From: Bradyrhizobium sp. URHD0069
GTDB taxonomy: Bacteria > Pseudomonadota > Alphaproteobacteria > Rhizobiales > Xanthobacteraceae
Direction of reading: 5' to 3'
DNA: 64,000 nucleotides
Assembly: GCF_000701345.1 (NCBI RefSeq)
Contig: NZ_JNIJ01000015.1
Span: 62,001-126,000, forward strand
The notes under the pieces are model-generated. The model was given only the letters and a program-made list of their open reading frames with translations, did no database searches and was not told the origin of the DNA. Positions 8,902 to 17,782 of this stretch are shown here, in pieces. Position numbers and translations under genes: made by a program. Position 1 is the stretch's first letter. Each line of letters begins with the position of its first letter.

Positions 8902-9897
8902 CTATATTTTCCGGCTGTTCGGGCGGATTCCTGCGCACAAATCGGCGGCGCCGACCCAGAACACCTCGCCGTCGGAATCCTCGGTGTCGAGCCACAGGAA
9001 CGGCAATTGCGGAAATGCGGCTTCAAGCGGCTCGCGGCCACGGCCGATCTCGCACAATAGCCCACCCTGTGATGTCAGGTGCCGCCCGGCTTCCTTCAAG
9101 ATGCGGCCGACAATATCGAGCCCGTCGGCGCCGCCATCGAAAGCAAGTTTCGGCTCGGCGCGGCATTCGCGCGGCAGCGCCGCCATGCCCTCCGCATCGA
9201 CATAGGGCGGATTGGAAATAATCAGGTCGTAACGCTTATCGCCAATCGGCCCAAAGAGATCGCCCCGATGTAGCGTCACCCGGTCTTCAAGACCGTACTC
9301 GGCAACGTTGCGCGCGGCGACCTCAAGGGCGGGCTTCGAAATGTCCAGCGCATCGATGCGCGCGTTCGGAAAATGCCGGCTCGCAAGCACAGCAAGGCAG
9401 CCTGAGCCGGTGCAGAGGTCGAGCACGTTTTCCACCGACGCCGGGTCCTCGATCAGCGCGCCGCCTTCTCCACTCTCGGCGCTAAAATGCGAATCCAGCA
9501 ATTCGCCGATAAAGGAGCGCGGCACGATCACGCGCTCATCAACATAAAACGGCAGGCCGCGCATGTAGATTCTGTTGACCAGATAGGCGGCAGGTTTCCG
9601 CGTGGTGACCCGGCGCGCAATGACGTCGAGAATTGCTTTGGCCTCTGGCGCCGTGATCCGCGCGGACGCGAACGTCTCGAACTGATCGGGATGGAGATGC
9701 AGTGTTTCGCAGACCAGGAACGCAGCTTCCGCCAGCGGATCGGTGGTGCCGTGCGCGAATACCAGTTTTGCCTCGACGAAGCGGCTCACGGCATAGCGGA
9801 CGAAATCGAGTAGCGTCAGCAGTTCATCGGATGCCACTTTCGGGAACTTCGATGCAGTACGGCCGGGCTTCCTCAATGGTCTGGCGCGCTTCGCCAT
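8902..9897 (-). CDS. prmB: Ribosomal protein L3 N5-glutamine methyltransferase
   Basis: SAM-dependent methylation of a glutamine side chain, in the PrmB/PrmC family. The Rossmann motif I is VLDLCTGSGCLAVLA (158-171) and the catalytic amide-binding motif NPPY is at 229-232, followed by VDAEGMAALPRECRAEPKLA, which matches PrmB rather than PrmC. 331 residues, slightly longer than enterobacterial PrmB because of a basic N-terminal extension. The start codon overlaps the moaE stop as TGATG, so it is translationally coupled downstream of moaE. Assignment to L3 as substrate is by family only. Confidence 0.92.
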   Translation of the reverse strand: MAKRARPLRKPGRTASKFPKVASDELLTLLDFVRYAVSRFVEAKLVFAHGTTDPLAEAAFLVCETLHLHPDQFETFASARITAPEAKAILDVIARRVTTRKPAAYLVNRIYMRGLPFYVDERVIVPRSFIGELLDSHFSAESGEGGALIEDPASVENVLDLCTGSGCLAVLASRHFPNARIDALDISKPALEVAARNVAEYGLEDRVTLHRGDLFGPIGDKRYDLIISNPPYVDAEGMAALPRECRAEPKLAFDGGADGLDIVGRILKEAGRHLTSQGGLLCEIGRGREPLEAAFPQLPFLWLDTEDSDGEVFWVGAADLCAGIRPNSRKI

Positions 9898-10364
9898 CAG
9901 GACTTGGTCCAGCGCGCGGCGGCGGCATCGTCGTGAGCGCGCGCGTCGATCCAGTTCGTTCCAGCGGCACCTTCCTCGCGCTTCCAGAATGGCGCGTTGG
10001 CCTTCAGATAATCCATCAAAAACTCCGCCGCCTGAAACGCCGCGTGCCGATGCTGCGATGCCGTCAACACCAGCACGATGTTTTCGCCGGGAGTGATCCT
10101 GCCGATGCGATGAATGACTGACAGCCCGGTCAGCGGCCAGCGCGACATGGCGGTCTCGGCATGCCGCGCGATTTCGGCCTCCGCCATTCCCGGATAGTGT
10201 TCGAGGGTCAATGCCGCGATGGTTTCGCTGCCCTCATCGCCCCGGCAAATGCCGCTGAAACTCACGACGGCCCCGATATCGGTGCGCCCTTTCGTCAGCG
10301 CTGAGATCTCCCGCGCGATGTCGAAATCGGTTTCCTGAATGCGGATGGTCACATTGGCGGTCAT
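9897..10364 (-). CDS. moaE: Molybdopterin synthase catalytic subunit
   Basis: Large subunit of molybdopterin synthase, which inserts dithiolene sulfurs from thiocarboxylated MoaD into precursor Z in molybdenum cofactor synthesis. 155 residues from the ATG at 10364; the conserved blocks GAVVSFSGICRG, LEHYPGMAE, HRIGRITPGE and the catalytic-lysine region DYLKANAPFWKREE are present. A longer open frame upstream runs through a repeat and is not used. It is separated from moaD by a REP-like palindrome of about 85 bp. A functional Moco pathway is required by the CO dehydrogenase encoded at 29.7-33.5 kb. Confidence 0.95.
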   Translation of the reverse strand: MTANVTIRIQETDFDIAREISALTKGRTDIGAVVSFSGICRGDEGSETIAALTLEHYPGMAEAEIARHAETAMSRWPLTGLSVIHRIGRITPGENIVLVLTASQHRHAAFQAAEFLMDYLKANAPFWKREEGAAGTNWIDARAHDDAAAARWTKS

Positions 10365-10394
10365 GAGAGCATCGCGATAGCTGTCAAACGGCTT

Positions 10395-10480
10395 ACATCT
10401 GTTGGAGCACGATCTCCGGGCAAACGCTCCGCGCTGATCCCGAGGGAAAACCGGTTCCCACTTTTCCGGATCATGCTCTA
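10395..10480. repeat. REP-like palindromic repeat between moaD and moaE
   Basis: Contains TTGGAGCACGATC, then GGGAAAACCGGTTCCCACTTTTCC and GGATCATGCTC. The second half is nearly identical to the palindrome at 48643-48691. This is a very common extragenic element of Bradyrhizobium-type genomes. It touches the moaD stop codon and separates two genes whose products work as one complex. Confidence 0.8.
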
Positions 10481-10729
10481 GCCGCCGGTCATCGGTGGGA
10501 AAAAAGCAATCTCGCGGGCTCCGGCGATCACCGCATCGGGCTTGACGTGGGCGTGGTCGATCGCCGCGCGGATGACCCGCGGCGTCTCGAACGCGTGGGC
10601 GTAGGTTTCGTCCCGCTGCGCCAGCCATGCGATCAGATCGTCGACGGTGCGCACGCTCGCCGGCGGCTCGATCATTTCCTCAGCCTTGCCGACCCGTTCG
10701 CGCAGCCAGGCGAAATATTTGACCTTCAT
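10478..10729 (-). CDS. moaD: Molybdopterin synthase sulfur-carrier subunit
   Basis: Ubiquitin-like sulfur carrier of 83 residues; its C-terminal glycine is activated to a thiocarboxylate and donates sulfur to MoaE. The protein starts MKVKYFAWLRERVG and ends FFPPMTGG, with the required Gly-Gly. Its ATG (10729) overlaps the pgsA stop as ATGA, so translation is coupled to pgsA; the order pgsA-moaD-moaE is common in rhizobia. Confidence 0.95.
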   Translation of the reverse strand: MKVKYFAWLRERVGKAEEMIEPPASVRTVDDLIAWLAQRDETYAHAFETPRVIRAAIDHAHVKPDAVIAGAREIAFFPPMTGG

Positions 10730-11343
10730 CCCTCGTCCTCCTCGATGAGGTGATGGATGCCGGCGCGGAAATAGTCCCAGCCGGTATAGATGGTGACAAT
10801 CGCCGAGATCCACAGCAGCAGGAGGCCTGCCTGGGTGACGACCGGGACCACCATATCGCCGGCCTCGCCGGCGAGCAGAAACCCGATCGCGACCAGCTGC
10901 ACCGTCGTCTTCCACTTCGCGAGCTTGGTCACGGGCACGCTGACGCGCAGCGCGGCGAGATATTCCCGCAAGCCCGACACCAGAATTTCGCGGCACAGGA
11001 TCACGATGGCGGCCCACAGGGTCCAGCCGTGAATGATGCCGTCCGCCGCCAGCATCAATAGGCAGGATGCGACCAGGAGCTTGTCGGCGATCGGGTCGAG
11101 CATCCGGCCGAACGCCGACTGCTGGTCCCAGATTCGCGCATAGTAGCCATCGAGAAAATCAGTAACTCCGGCGGCAATGAACACGGCCAGCGCCACCCAC
11201 CGCAACCACAGCGGTCCGTCCATGATGGCCTGCGCATAGATGCAGCCGACCACCACCGGGATGGCGGCGATTCGCGCATAGGTCAGGATATTCGGGAGGG
11301 ACCACGAACTCTTCGTTGCCGCCCTTGTTGTCGCGATGTTCAT
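10726..11343 (-). CDS. pgsA: CDP-diacylglycerol--glycerol-3-phosphate 3-phosphatidyltransferase
   Basis: Makes phosphatidylglycerophosphate, first committed step to phosphatidylglycerol, in the inner membrane. 205 residues from the ATG at 11343 (MNIATTRAATKSSWSLPNIL); a longer frame would start in low-complexity repeats. The CDP-alcohol phosphotransferase signature D-x2-DG-x2-AR-x8-G-x3-D-x3-D reads DFLDGYYARIWDQQSAFG then RMLDPIADK, complete. Four or more hydrophobic helices follow. It overlaps moaD by 4 bases. uvrC lies 113 bp upstream on the same strand; uvrC-pgsA is a conserved pair in proteobacteria. Confidence 0.95.
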   Translation of the reverse strand: MNIATTRAATKSSWSLPNILTYARIAAIPVVVGCIYAQAIMDGPLWLRWVALAVFIAAGVTDFLDGYYARIWDQQSAFGRMLDPIADKLLVASCLLMLAADGIIHGWTLWAAIVILCREILVSGLREYLAALRVSVPVTKLAKWKTTVQLVAIGFLLAGEAGDMVVPVVTQAGLLLLWISAIVTIYTGWDYFRAGIHHLIEEDEG

Positions 11344-11404
11344 CCGTCTTACCAATACTGCTGAAGCATGAAGGTCAACCGTGCCGGGCGCACGATCTGC
11401 TGGG

Positions 11405-11435
11405 GATAATGCAGATAGATAATGCAGATAATGCA
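11405..11435. repeat. Three copies of GATAATGCA
   Basis: GATAATGCA occurs at 11405, 11418 and 11427, in the 113-bp gap between uvrC and pgsA. AT-rich compared with surroundings; possibly a slippage product. No function seen. Confidence 0.6.
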
Positions 11436-11456
11436 AATGTAACGTGAAACTCACCA

Positions 11457-13547
11457 CTAGTTCGGCTGGGTGTGGAAAAATTCGAAGATCTTGCGCGCAC
11501 TTTCCGCGCTGACGCCTGGAACCTTGCCGAGATCGGCGATCGAGGCCCGTTCGATCTCCTTCAAAGTTCCGAAATGGTGCAGCAAGGCGCGTTTGCGCGA
11601 CGGGCCGATGCCGGGAATCTCCTGCAAGCCCGCTTCGCGAATGTCCTTCTTACGCAGCTTGCGGTGCGAGCCGATCACGAAGCGATGCGCTTCGTCGCGC
11701 AGCCGCTGAATGAAGTACAGCACGGGGTCGCGCGGCTCGAGCTTGAGCGGCTCGCGGCCCGGCATGAACAGGGTTTCGCGGCCGGCGTCGCGGTCCGGAC
11801 CCTTGGCGACCGCCAGCAGCGACACCTGCGCCAACCCGAGCCCGTCAAAGATTTCCTTAACCGCGTTGAGCTGACCGCGGCCGCCATCGATGATCACGAG
11901 GTCGGGCCATTGCGGGAACGAATCGTCATCCGTTTTGGGTTTCGCCGAGTCGGCTTCCGCTGGCGGCGTCAACAGCCGCTTGAAGCGCCGCTGCAGCACC
12001 TCGCGCATCATCGCGTAATCGTCGCCCGGCGTCAGGCCTTCGGATTTGATGTTGAACTTGCGATACTGGTTTTTGATGAAGCCGTCCGGCCCCGCCACGA
12101 TCATGGCGCCCACCGCGTTGGTGCCCTGGATGTGGCTGTTGTCGTAGACTTCGATCCGCTTCGGCGGATGCGGCAGTCCGAGCGTGGTGACCAGCCCCTG
12201 CAGGAGCCGGCTTTGGGTTGCCGTATCGGCGAGCTTGCGGCCGAGCGCCTCGCGCGCGTTGGTGAGCGCGTGCGCGATCAATTCCTTCTTTTCGCCGCGC
12301 TGAGGTATCGAGATTTCCACCTTGAAGCCTGCCTTGATCGAGAGCGCGTTGGCCAGGAGATCGCATTCCTCGATCTGGTGCGACAGCAGGATGAGTTTCG
12401 GTGGTGGCTTGTCGTCGTAGAACTGCGCGAGGAACGAGGCCAGTACCTCTTCCGGCGTGAACGACCTCTCCGCGCGCGGAAAATAGGCGCGGTTGCCCCA
12501 GTTCTGTCCGGTGCGAAAGAAGAAGACTTCGACGCAGGAATATCCGCCTTCTTGATGGATGGCGAACACGTCGGCTTCCTCCACCGTTCGCGGATTGATG
12601 CCCTGCTGCGACTGGATCGCCGAGAGCGCTGCGAGGCGGTCGCGGTAAAGCGCCGCCGTTTCAAACGCGAGTTCGTCCGAGGCCTTTTCCATTTCGCCCG
12701 CGAGTTCCTGCTTCACCAGATGGCTGCGGCCGGAAAGGAAATCCTTCGCCTCGCGCACCAGTTCAGTATAGCCGGGAAAATCGATCTCGCTGGTACAAGG
12801 TCCCGAACACCGGCGGATCTGGTAGAGCAGGCAGGGCCGGGTGCGGCTTTCAAAAAACGCATCGGTGCAGGAGCGAATCAAAAAGGCGCGCTGCAGTGCC
12901 GTGATGGTGCGATTGACCGCGCCCGCCGAAGCGAACGGTCCGAAATATCGGCCGGGCCGGGTTTGCGCGCCGCGGTGCTTGAGAATCTGCGGCGCCCAAT
13001 GATCGCCCGTGATCAGAATGTAGGGAAACGACTTGTCATCGCGCAATTGCACGTTGAAGCGCGGACGCAGCTGTTTGATCAGGTTGGCTTCGAGCAGCAA
13101 CGCCTCGGTTTCGGTCGAGGTGGACACGATCTCGATCGCCACGGTGGCGGCGATCATGCGCATGATGCGCGCCGGCTGGACCGCCGTCACCCTGGCGTAA
13201 GAAGCAAGCCGCTTGCGTACGTTTTTCGCCTTGCCGACATAGAGCACGTCGTTCGCCGCGTTGAGCATGCGATAAACGCCGGGCGAGCTCGGGGCGAGGC
13301 GCACCGCGCGTTCGATTGCGGCGTGGCCGACCGCCAGTGGGCCTTCGAGTATCGCCTCGTTTGCCTCCTCGGGGACTTCCGGAAGCCGCGCCTCATCGTC
13401 CTCGTCGGCGCTGGCCGTGGCGGGGTCGATATCCGCGGAGGTGGGGTCCGGCGGCGGCAAATCCGGCTGCTGGGGACCCGGTTCGGACCGCGGCCGCGTC
13501 ATCCGCCGGCCTGATACCTTCGGGTTGTCGGTAGAATCTTGATCCAT
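11457..13547 (-). CDS. uvrC: Excinuclease ABC subunit C
   Basis: Makes both incisions in nucleotide excision repair with UvrA and UvrB. 696 residues from the ATG at 13547. Order: an acidic, Pro-rich N-terminal extension of about 77 residues seen in rhizobial UvrC, the GIY-YIG nuclease ([20 protein letters not shown]), a Cys-rich segment ([11 protein letters not shown]), the UVR motif ([17 protein letters not shown]), the RNase H-like 5' nuclease domain ([20 protein letters not shown] and [12 protein letters not shown]) and a C-terminal double helix-hairpin-helix ([25 protein letters not shown]). All landmarks are intact. A very long plus-strand open frame over it is antisense noise. Confidence 0.97.
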   Translation of the reverse strand: MDQDSTDNPKVSGRRMTRPRSEPGPQQPDLPPPDPTSADIDPATASADEDDEARLPEVPEEANEAILEGPLAVGHAAIERAVRLAPSSPGVYRMLNAANDVLYVGKAKNVRKRLASYARVTAVQPARIMRMIAATVAIEIVSTSTETEALLLEANLIKQLRPRFNVQLRDDKSFPYILITGDHWAPQILKHRGAQTRPGRYFGPFASAGAVNRTITALQRAFLIRSCTDAFFESRTRPCLLYQIRRCSGPCTSEIDFPGYTELVREAKDFLSGRSHLVKQELAGEMEKASDELAFETAALYRDRLAALSAIQSQQGINPRTVEEADVFAIHQEGGYSCVEVFFFRTGQNWGNRAYFPRAERSFTPEEVLASFLAQFYDDKPPPKLILLSHQIEECDLLANALSIKAGFKVEISIPQRGEKKELIAHALTNAREALGRKLADTATQSRLLQGLVTTLGLPHPPKRIEVYDNSHIQGTNAVGAMIVAGPDGFIKNQYRKFNIKSEGLTPGDDYAMMREVLQRRFKRLLTPPAEADSAKPKTDDDSFPQWPDLVIIDGGRGQLNAVKEIFDGLGLAQVSLLAVAKGPDRDAGRETLFMPGREPLKLEPRDPVLYFIQRLRDEAHRFVIGSHRKLRKKDIREAGLQEIPGIGPSRKRALLHHFGTLKEIERASIADLGKVPGVSAESARKIFEFFHTQPN

Positions 13548-13668
13548 GGGCCTAAACTTAAGCGCCGGCGTCGTGCATCGCCAGCGCGTTGGCAGTCGAT
13601 GGCAAACCGGCCGCGCCGGGGGCAATCGTAATGCTTTCTTAGGAATGCGAAGCAGCCGGGAACAGGCC

Positions 13669-13684
13669 TTAACGAGCCTTTAAC
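13669..13684. promoter_or_regulatory. Perfect CtrA-type binding motif TTAA-N7-TTAAC
   Basis: TTAA at 13669-13672, seven bases, TTAAC at 13680-13684, matching the full CtrA box. It lies between the divergent uvrC (start 13547) and the beta-barrel gene (start 13790), about 105 bp upstream of the latter. CtrA is the alphaproteobacterial cell-cycle and envelope regulator. Confidence 0.5.
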
Positions 13685-13789
13685 TTAAAGGTCTCGATAA
13701 ATCTTATCGGAAAAAGCTGGAATTCGTAACCATCGGATCGCATTCGGCATGCGAACCGGCGGTGACGGCAGTTGCGTCGGGAGAGTAGC

Positions 13790-14413
13790 ATGAAGAGGTT
13801 CGTATCAGGCGCCGTCGCCTTGATCGCTGCAGGCTGGACGGCGTCGACGCAGGCAGCCGAACTTTACGGCTCGGGCGCTCCCTACACCGTCCAGCAACCG
13901 CTCCTCAATGGCTATAGCTGGGCCGGTCCTTATCTCGGCGTCAATCTCGGCTACGCCTGGGGTTCGGTCGATCATAGTCGGATCGAACCGTCGGGTGTCG
14001 TGGGCGGCGTCCAGGCCGGTTACAACTGGCAACCCGGACCGTGGGTGCTCGGCGTCGAAGCCGACATCCAGGCCACCGGCGCTGAAGAGACATTTGCGCC
14101 CTGGAAGTTTTCGAACCCGTGGTTCGGCACGGTGCGCGGCCGCGCCGGCTACGCTTTCAGCAACATCTTGGTTTACGGCACCGGCGGTCTGGCATTCGGC
14201 GAATTGCGCGGCGAGACATTCGGCCTGTCGGAATCTCACACCAATGCGGGCTGGACCGCGGGCGTCGGTGCCGAATTCCTCTTCGCCCCGAACTGGAGCG
14301 CCAAGGTCGAATTTCTCTTTATCGATCTCGCCAGCAGCAACTTCACCATCACCCGCGCACCGAACGCCTACCAGTTCGGACTGCTGCGGGCCGGCGTGAA
14401 CTATCGTTTCTGA
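13790..14413 (+). CDS. Outer-membrane beta-barrel protein (Omp25/31-like)
   Basis: 207 residues. Signal peptide MKRFVSGAVALIAAGWTAST with cleavage after AQA-type residues, then YSWAGPYLGVNLGYAWGSVD, the signature opening of the rhizobial Omp25/RopB-type 8-strand barrel family, with alternating hydrophobic strands (GGVQAGYNWQPGPWVLGVEA, WFGTVRGRAGYAF, AGWTAGVGAEFLF) and a C-terminal Phe (NYRF) for BAM recognition. The ATG at 13790 follows GGGAGAG. Followed by a strong terminator at 14445. A CtrA-type motif lies upstream. Probably an abundant surface protein; precise role unknown. Confidence 0.88.
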   Translation: MKRFVSGAVALIAAGWTASTQAAELYGSGAPYTVQQPLLNGYSWAGPYLGVNLGYAWGSVDHSRIEPSGVVGGVQAGYNWQPGPWVLGVEADIQATGAEETFAPWKFSNPWFGTVRGRAGYAFSNILVYGTGGLAFGELRGETFGLSESHTNAGWTAGVGAEFLFAPNWSAKVEFLFIDLASSNFTITRAPNAYQFGLLRAGVNYRF

Positions 14414-14444
14414 TAGCAACAAGAAAACATCATAATCCCAACCT

Positions 14445-14474
14445 CCCGGCCGCTTCGCGGCCGGGATTTTTTTT
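14445..14474 (+). terminator. Rho-independent terminator after beta-barrel gene
   Basis: Perfect 9-bp stem CCCGGCCGC-TTC-GCGGCCGGG (14445-14465) followed by A and eight T residues. Ends the outer-membrane protein transcript just before the convergent cold-shock gene. Confidence 0.95.
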
Positions 14475-14488
14475 GCGAGACGCGCTTC

Positions 14489-14704
14489 TCAAGATGAAAT
14501 CACCAGGTTAACCGCCTTGGGCCCTTTGCCCTTTTTGTCCGGTTCAACCTCGAATGTGATGCGCTGTCCTTCGATCAGATCCTTCAACCCCGCACGCTCG
14601 ACCGCGGTAATGTGAACGAACACATCGCGGCCGCCGTCATCGGGTTTGATGAAGCCATAGCCGCGTTCTCCGTTGAAGAACTTGACTGTCCCAGTCATGG
14701 CCAT
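14489..14704 (-). CDS. Cold-shock domain protein (CspA family)
   Basis: 71-residue single cold-shock domain, an RNA chaperone. RNP-1 appears as ERGYGFIKPDDGG and RNP-2 as DVFVHITAVE; the start MAMTGTVKFFN is typical. I chose the ATG at 14704, 7 bases after GGAGGAG. The gap upstream to rlmJ is about 270 bp and could hold the long structured leader usual for csp mRNAs, but I see no decisive box. It converges on the terminator of the outer-membrane protein gene. Confidence 0.95.
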   Translation of the reverse strand: MAMTGTVKFFNGERGYGFIKPDDGGRDVFVHITAVERAGLKDLIEGQRITFEVEPDKKGKGPKAVNLVISS

Positions 14705-14978
14705 CGGGAAACTCCTCCCCCGTACTGCTCCGCCGCTACGCGCCCGCGTAGCGGTCCGACCGGAAATTTCGCTGCCGGAAAGCTCGGCCACCTGGGCGGA
14801 TCACGTGACGAACGCCGATCCACCTTAAAAAAATTTGAGGCGTCGTCACTCCGCCGCTACCATTCGCGGAAGCGGAACGTAAAGCCGGTCCAATAGACTT
14901 AAGCATAATACGGTTCCCGGCAAATTGCCTACGGTTCAAATCGGACTTTCGCTGGGCCTTAACATTCCGGTTGCCAGG

Positions 14979-15839
14979 CTAGGCTTTGGGCGTCTCAAGC
15001 CTGAACCGGCCGGCGCCGCCCTGACCGAGCGGCTTCTCGAGCTCGGGGAGGATTGCCCTGAGTTCACCCGCCAGCGTCCAGGGTGGGTTGACGATCAGAA
15101 GACCCGCCGATTGCAGGCCGGCCGCTGCGGATTGCGGCGCGACGCTGAACTCCAGGCGCAGGCATTTCCCCGGCGGCGCGCCGGCGCCGGTAATTTCGGC
15201 GACCTGCCGCGCCAGGCCGTCGGTGGCGCGGCGGCTTTTCACCGGATACCAGAGCAAATAGCTGCCGGTCGGCCATTTCGCGAAGGCTTGCGCGAAGCCT
15301 GCGGCCAAACGTTCAAACTCGTCCTTCGCCTCAAAAGGCGGGTCTATCAGCACCAGGCCGCGGCGTTCTTTCGGCGGCACGAACGCCGGCAACGCCATCC
15401 AGCCATCGAGGTCGACAACGCGAGCCTGGGTGTCGCGGCGCAGCGCGTCGATCAGGCGCTTGCGTGCTTTCGGTTCGACCTCGCACGCCGTCAGGCGGTC
15501 CTGCGGGCGCAGCAGCGCGCGCGCGATCAACGGCGACCCCGGATAGGCCTGCAAGTCGCGCTGCGGGTTGAAGGCTCTGACGATATCGAGATAGGGCTGC
15601 ACCAGCGGCGCAGCGTTTTCCGAAAATCGGGCCTGCATCAGCCGCGCGATGCCGGTCAGCCACTCGCCGCCGCGGCCCGCTTCATCGCCGGTGAGATCGT
15701 AGACGCCCGCGCCGGCATGGGTGTCGATGACGCGAAACGCCGCCGGCTTGTCCTGCAGATAGGTGAGCATGCGCACCAGCACGATGTGCTTGATGACATC
15801 GGCAAAGCCGCCAGCATGAAAGGCGTGACGATAGTTCAT
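14979..15839 (-). CDS. rlmJ: 23S rRNA (adenine2030-N6)-methyltransferase
   Basis: SAM-dependent methylation of A2030 in 23S rRNA. 286 residues, starting MNYRHAFHAGGFADVIKH, the invariant start of RlmJ (former YhiR). SAM site DTHAGAGVYDL and the catalytic DPPFE (adenine-binding D/NPPF) are present, followed by SYLLWYPVKSR. A monocistronic gene between a csp gene and a palindromic repeat. Confidence 0.95.
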   Translation of the reverse strand: MNYRHAFHAGGFADVIKHIVLVRMLTYLQDKPAAFRVIDTHAGAGVYDLTGDEAGRGGEWLTGIARLMQARFSENAAPLVQPYLDIVRAFNPQRDLQAYPGSPLIARALLRPQDRLTACEVEPKARKRLIDALRRDTQARVVDLDGWMALPAFVPPKERRGLVLIDPPFEAKDEFERLAAGFAQAFAKWPTGSYLLWYPVKSRRATDGLARQVAEITGAGAPPGKCLRLEFSVAPQSAAAGLQSAGLLIVNPPWTLAGELRAILPELEKPLGQGGAGRFRLETPKA

Positions 15840-15880
15840 CGGAAGGAGTTACGACATCGGGCGAGGGAAAGTAACCCGCG

Positions 15881-16000
15881 TCATTGCGAGCCAACCGGCC
15901 GGCGCAAAGCGCCGCCCGATGACTGGTTCGACGAAGCATTCCAGCGACAGCGCCGGCTCGAACCGATTGCTTCGTCGCTTACGCTCCTCGCAACGACGAC
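15881..16000. repeat. CATTGCGAG... palindromic repeat, copy 1
   Basis: Begins TCATTGCGAGCC and ends ATTGCTTCGTCGCTTACGCTC then CTCGCAACGACG; the ends are complementary. Same family as copies at 33489, 36520 and 51302. This copy is longer and more diverged in its middle (ACCGGCCGGCGCAAAGCGCC...). Confidence 0.8.
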
Positions 16001-16008
16001 GAAACGCC

Positions 16009-16716
16009 TTAGCCGCCCCGGATCGGCGGCATCACCACCTGTTCGCGCCGGCAAGCCCGGCGATCGATCTCCTCGCAGGCACGGAACTGCAGATCCTTGC
16101 TCATGCAGATCCGCACTTCGCTGAGCCGTGTTTTGCTGCAGGTTACGGCGATCGCGGACTTGCTGAGGCCGGGATTGACCTTGAGGAAGGCGTCCTCGAT
16201 CTCGGCGGGCGGAACGCTCTTCGGAGCGGATAGCTCGAGATACTCTTCGGGAATCTTCACGGCGGAGCGCGCCTTTCGGATGGTCTCGAAATAGGCCCGC
16301 GCGCCCAGTCCCGAGCAGGTACCGTGCTTGTCCCACTCATTGAAAATCAGTCCGGGCGCCGGCATCAGATCCAGCATCGACGACATGATATTGCGGTCGA
16401 GCCGCGGCGACGGTCGCTGGCAGTAGTTGGGAAAGCCATGCTCGTATTGCGGCCACAGGCCGTGGACCACGAAGGAAAACGGCCGCCCGGCACACTGGAT
16501 CTGCTGCGAACGCCCGCTGCCGCCGCGCTCGGAAGCTTCCTCGCAGTAGGATGGCGACCACGACAGCGACAGTACGTAATAGTCAAACTCGCCGGGTGCA
16601 TTCTGCCGGCGATCCTGCGCCGACACCGGCTCGGCGATGCCGGTCAGTGCCGCAATGGCGAGGAGACCAAACGAGATCAAAAACCGGGAAATCAAAGTCC
16701 TTGGAAAGTAAAACAT
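16009..16716 (-). CDS. Ribonuclease T2 family protein, secreted
   Basis: Periplasmic endoribonuclease acting through 2',3'-cyclic phosphates. 235 residues with a signal peptide (about 1-33, ending VSA). Catalytic segment CAS I is FVVHGLWPQY with H85, CAS II is NEWDKHGTCSG with E127, K130 and H131; paired cysteines in SYCEEAS, NYCQRP, GTCSG and VTCSKT support disulfides. All residues for catalysis are present, so it is probably active, scavenging RNA in the periplasm. The 3' end abuts repeat copy 1. Confidence 0.93.
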   Translation of the reverse strand: MFYFPRTLISRFLISFGLLAIAALTGIAEPVSAQDRRQNAPGEFDYYVLSLSWSPSYCEEASERGGSGRSQQIQCAGRPFSFVVHGLWPQYEHGFPNYCQRPSPRLDRNIMSSMLDLMPAPGLIFNEWDKHGTCSGLGARAYFETIRKARSAVKIPEEYLELSAPKSVPPAEIEDAFLKVNPGLSKSAIAVTCSKTRLSEVRICMSKDLQFRACEEIDRRACRREQVVMPPIRGG

Positions 16717-16775
16717 GGTGGCGCCCCTCTACTCGACCGACCGGGAGCCTAGCAGGCGAAAAGAACATTTCAAGA

Positions 16776-16807
16776 ACAAAATAGAACAGAGGCCGGAGCG
16801 GGCCTCT
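16776..16807 (-). terminator. Terminator after hypothetical secreted gene
   Basis: On the minus strand AGAGGCC-loop-GGCCTCT (16807-16788) is followed by a T-rich run GTTCTATTTTGTTCTT. It lies between the minus-strand gene at 16854 and the RNase T2 start. Confidence 0.7.
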
Positions 16808-16853
16808 ATTGCCAGGATGGTGCTGTTAGCTTGAGGAGCGCCAAGCCCGGAAA

Positions 16854-17324
16854 TCAGGGCCGGGCGGACTTGCAGGCGGGATTATAGGCCCAGTTGCGAT
16901 CAAGTCCCGTCACGCACCATTCTACGCCCTGGCCGAAGCCGGCAAAGCCGCCATCCTCGATGATCGAATAATGCACGGTGCGCAGCTTGCCGTCGTTCAA
17001 CATGACGTTAGCGCTGCAATAACGGCGCGGAATGTTGTCCGATTGCCAAGGCCGGAATGCGGTTTCGTGCACCTGGGCGTAGCCGGTGATCTGCAGGGAA
17101 GAATTCCAGAACGTGCTTTCCTTCTCCTGGAACTGGTAGGTGATGGTCCCCAGCGCGCGCTGGCATTCGGCCACCCGCCCGTCATAGCGTGGACCGGACA
17201 GCCAGAAGTTCAGCTCCCACGGTTCGGCGGCCTGGGCCGGCTGGCCAAAGGCCAACAGCCCGAGCAAGACGCCGAGCGCGGCGCTCAGACCGAGTCTGTT
17301 CAGGGGTGTGAAGTGGTCGCGCAT
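16854..17324 (-). CDS. Secreted hypothetical protein, four-cysteine
   Basis: 156 residues from the ATG at 17324. Signal peptide MRDHFTPLNRLGLSAALGVL with cleavage after AQA, then a compact domain with cysteines in AECQR, RYCSA, EWCVT and PACKS, likely two disulfides, and conserved-looking aromatic runs (EPWELNFWLSGPRYDGRVAE, GYAQVHETAFRPWQS). I do not recognise a named family; it resembles conserved periplasmic proteins of Bradyrhizobium. An upstream open extension (to 17444) lacks a signal-like start and is not used. Divergent from the next gene. Confidence 0.7.
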   Translation of the reverse strand: MRDHFTPLNRLGLSAALGVLLGLLAFGQPAQAAEPWELNFWLSGPRYDGRVAECQRALGTITYQFQEKESTFWNSSLQITGYAQVHETAFRPWQSDNIPRRYCSANVMLNDGKLRTVHYSIIEDGGFAGFGQGVEWCVTGLDRNWAYNPACKSARP

Positions 17325-17491
17325 GGGCAATCCGCCGGATGATCCAACCCGCGGACGGTGCCGCGAAGCCCCGACCAGGTCAAGTGCAACGCGGCAACAC
17401 CTTTCCGATAAAGTCCGCATCGAACCGCCGGCCGTTCTTTCCACGGCGTCCGATGCGCTTTAAGGTATCTGCGAGCCAAAGGGAGTCTGCG

Positions 17492-17782
17492 ATGCGAAAG
17501 ATTGGGGCCGTGAGCCTGGTTGCCATAGGCGGGATGCTGGCCTGCACGCCGGTGCGGGCCGACACCGTGCCGCCGTTCAAGGGCAACGACACCGGCGGTA
17601 TCATCGCCTATGAGCTGGCGACCCAGACCGATGCCCGTCAGCTCGCGGTCGATCACTGCGCCTCTTACGGCAAGGTGGTGAAATTCCTCGCAGTCGACGC
17701 TCAATACGGCGGCTACGTTTCCTTCGCCTGCCGCTGGGTGCCGTATGGCGCCAGCGAACGGCCGCTGCGCACCTTGTACTGA
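17492..17782 (+). CDS. Small secreted hypothetical protein
   Basis: 96 residues from the ATG at 17492, preceded by AAAGGGAG. Signal peptide MRKIGAVSLVAIGGMLACTP ending VRA, then a short domain with PFKGNDTGGIIAYE, two cysteines (DHCASYGK, FACRW) and a C-terminal LRTLY. Function unknown. The stop codon lies inside the first unit of a 15-bp tandem repeat. Confidence 0.7.
   Translation: MRKIGAVSLVAIGGMLACTPVRADTVPPFKGNDTGGIIAYELATQTDARQLAVDHCASYGKVVKFLAVDAQYGGYVSFACRWVPYGASERPLRTLY

Noticed and set aside
11472..13514. 680-codon plus-strand frame over uvrC
   Set aside because: Antisense shadow; uvrC has all landmarks in the opposite frame.
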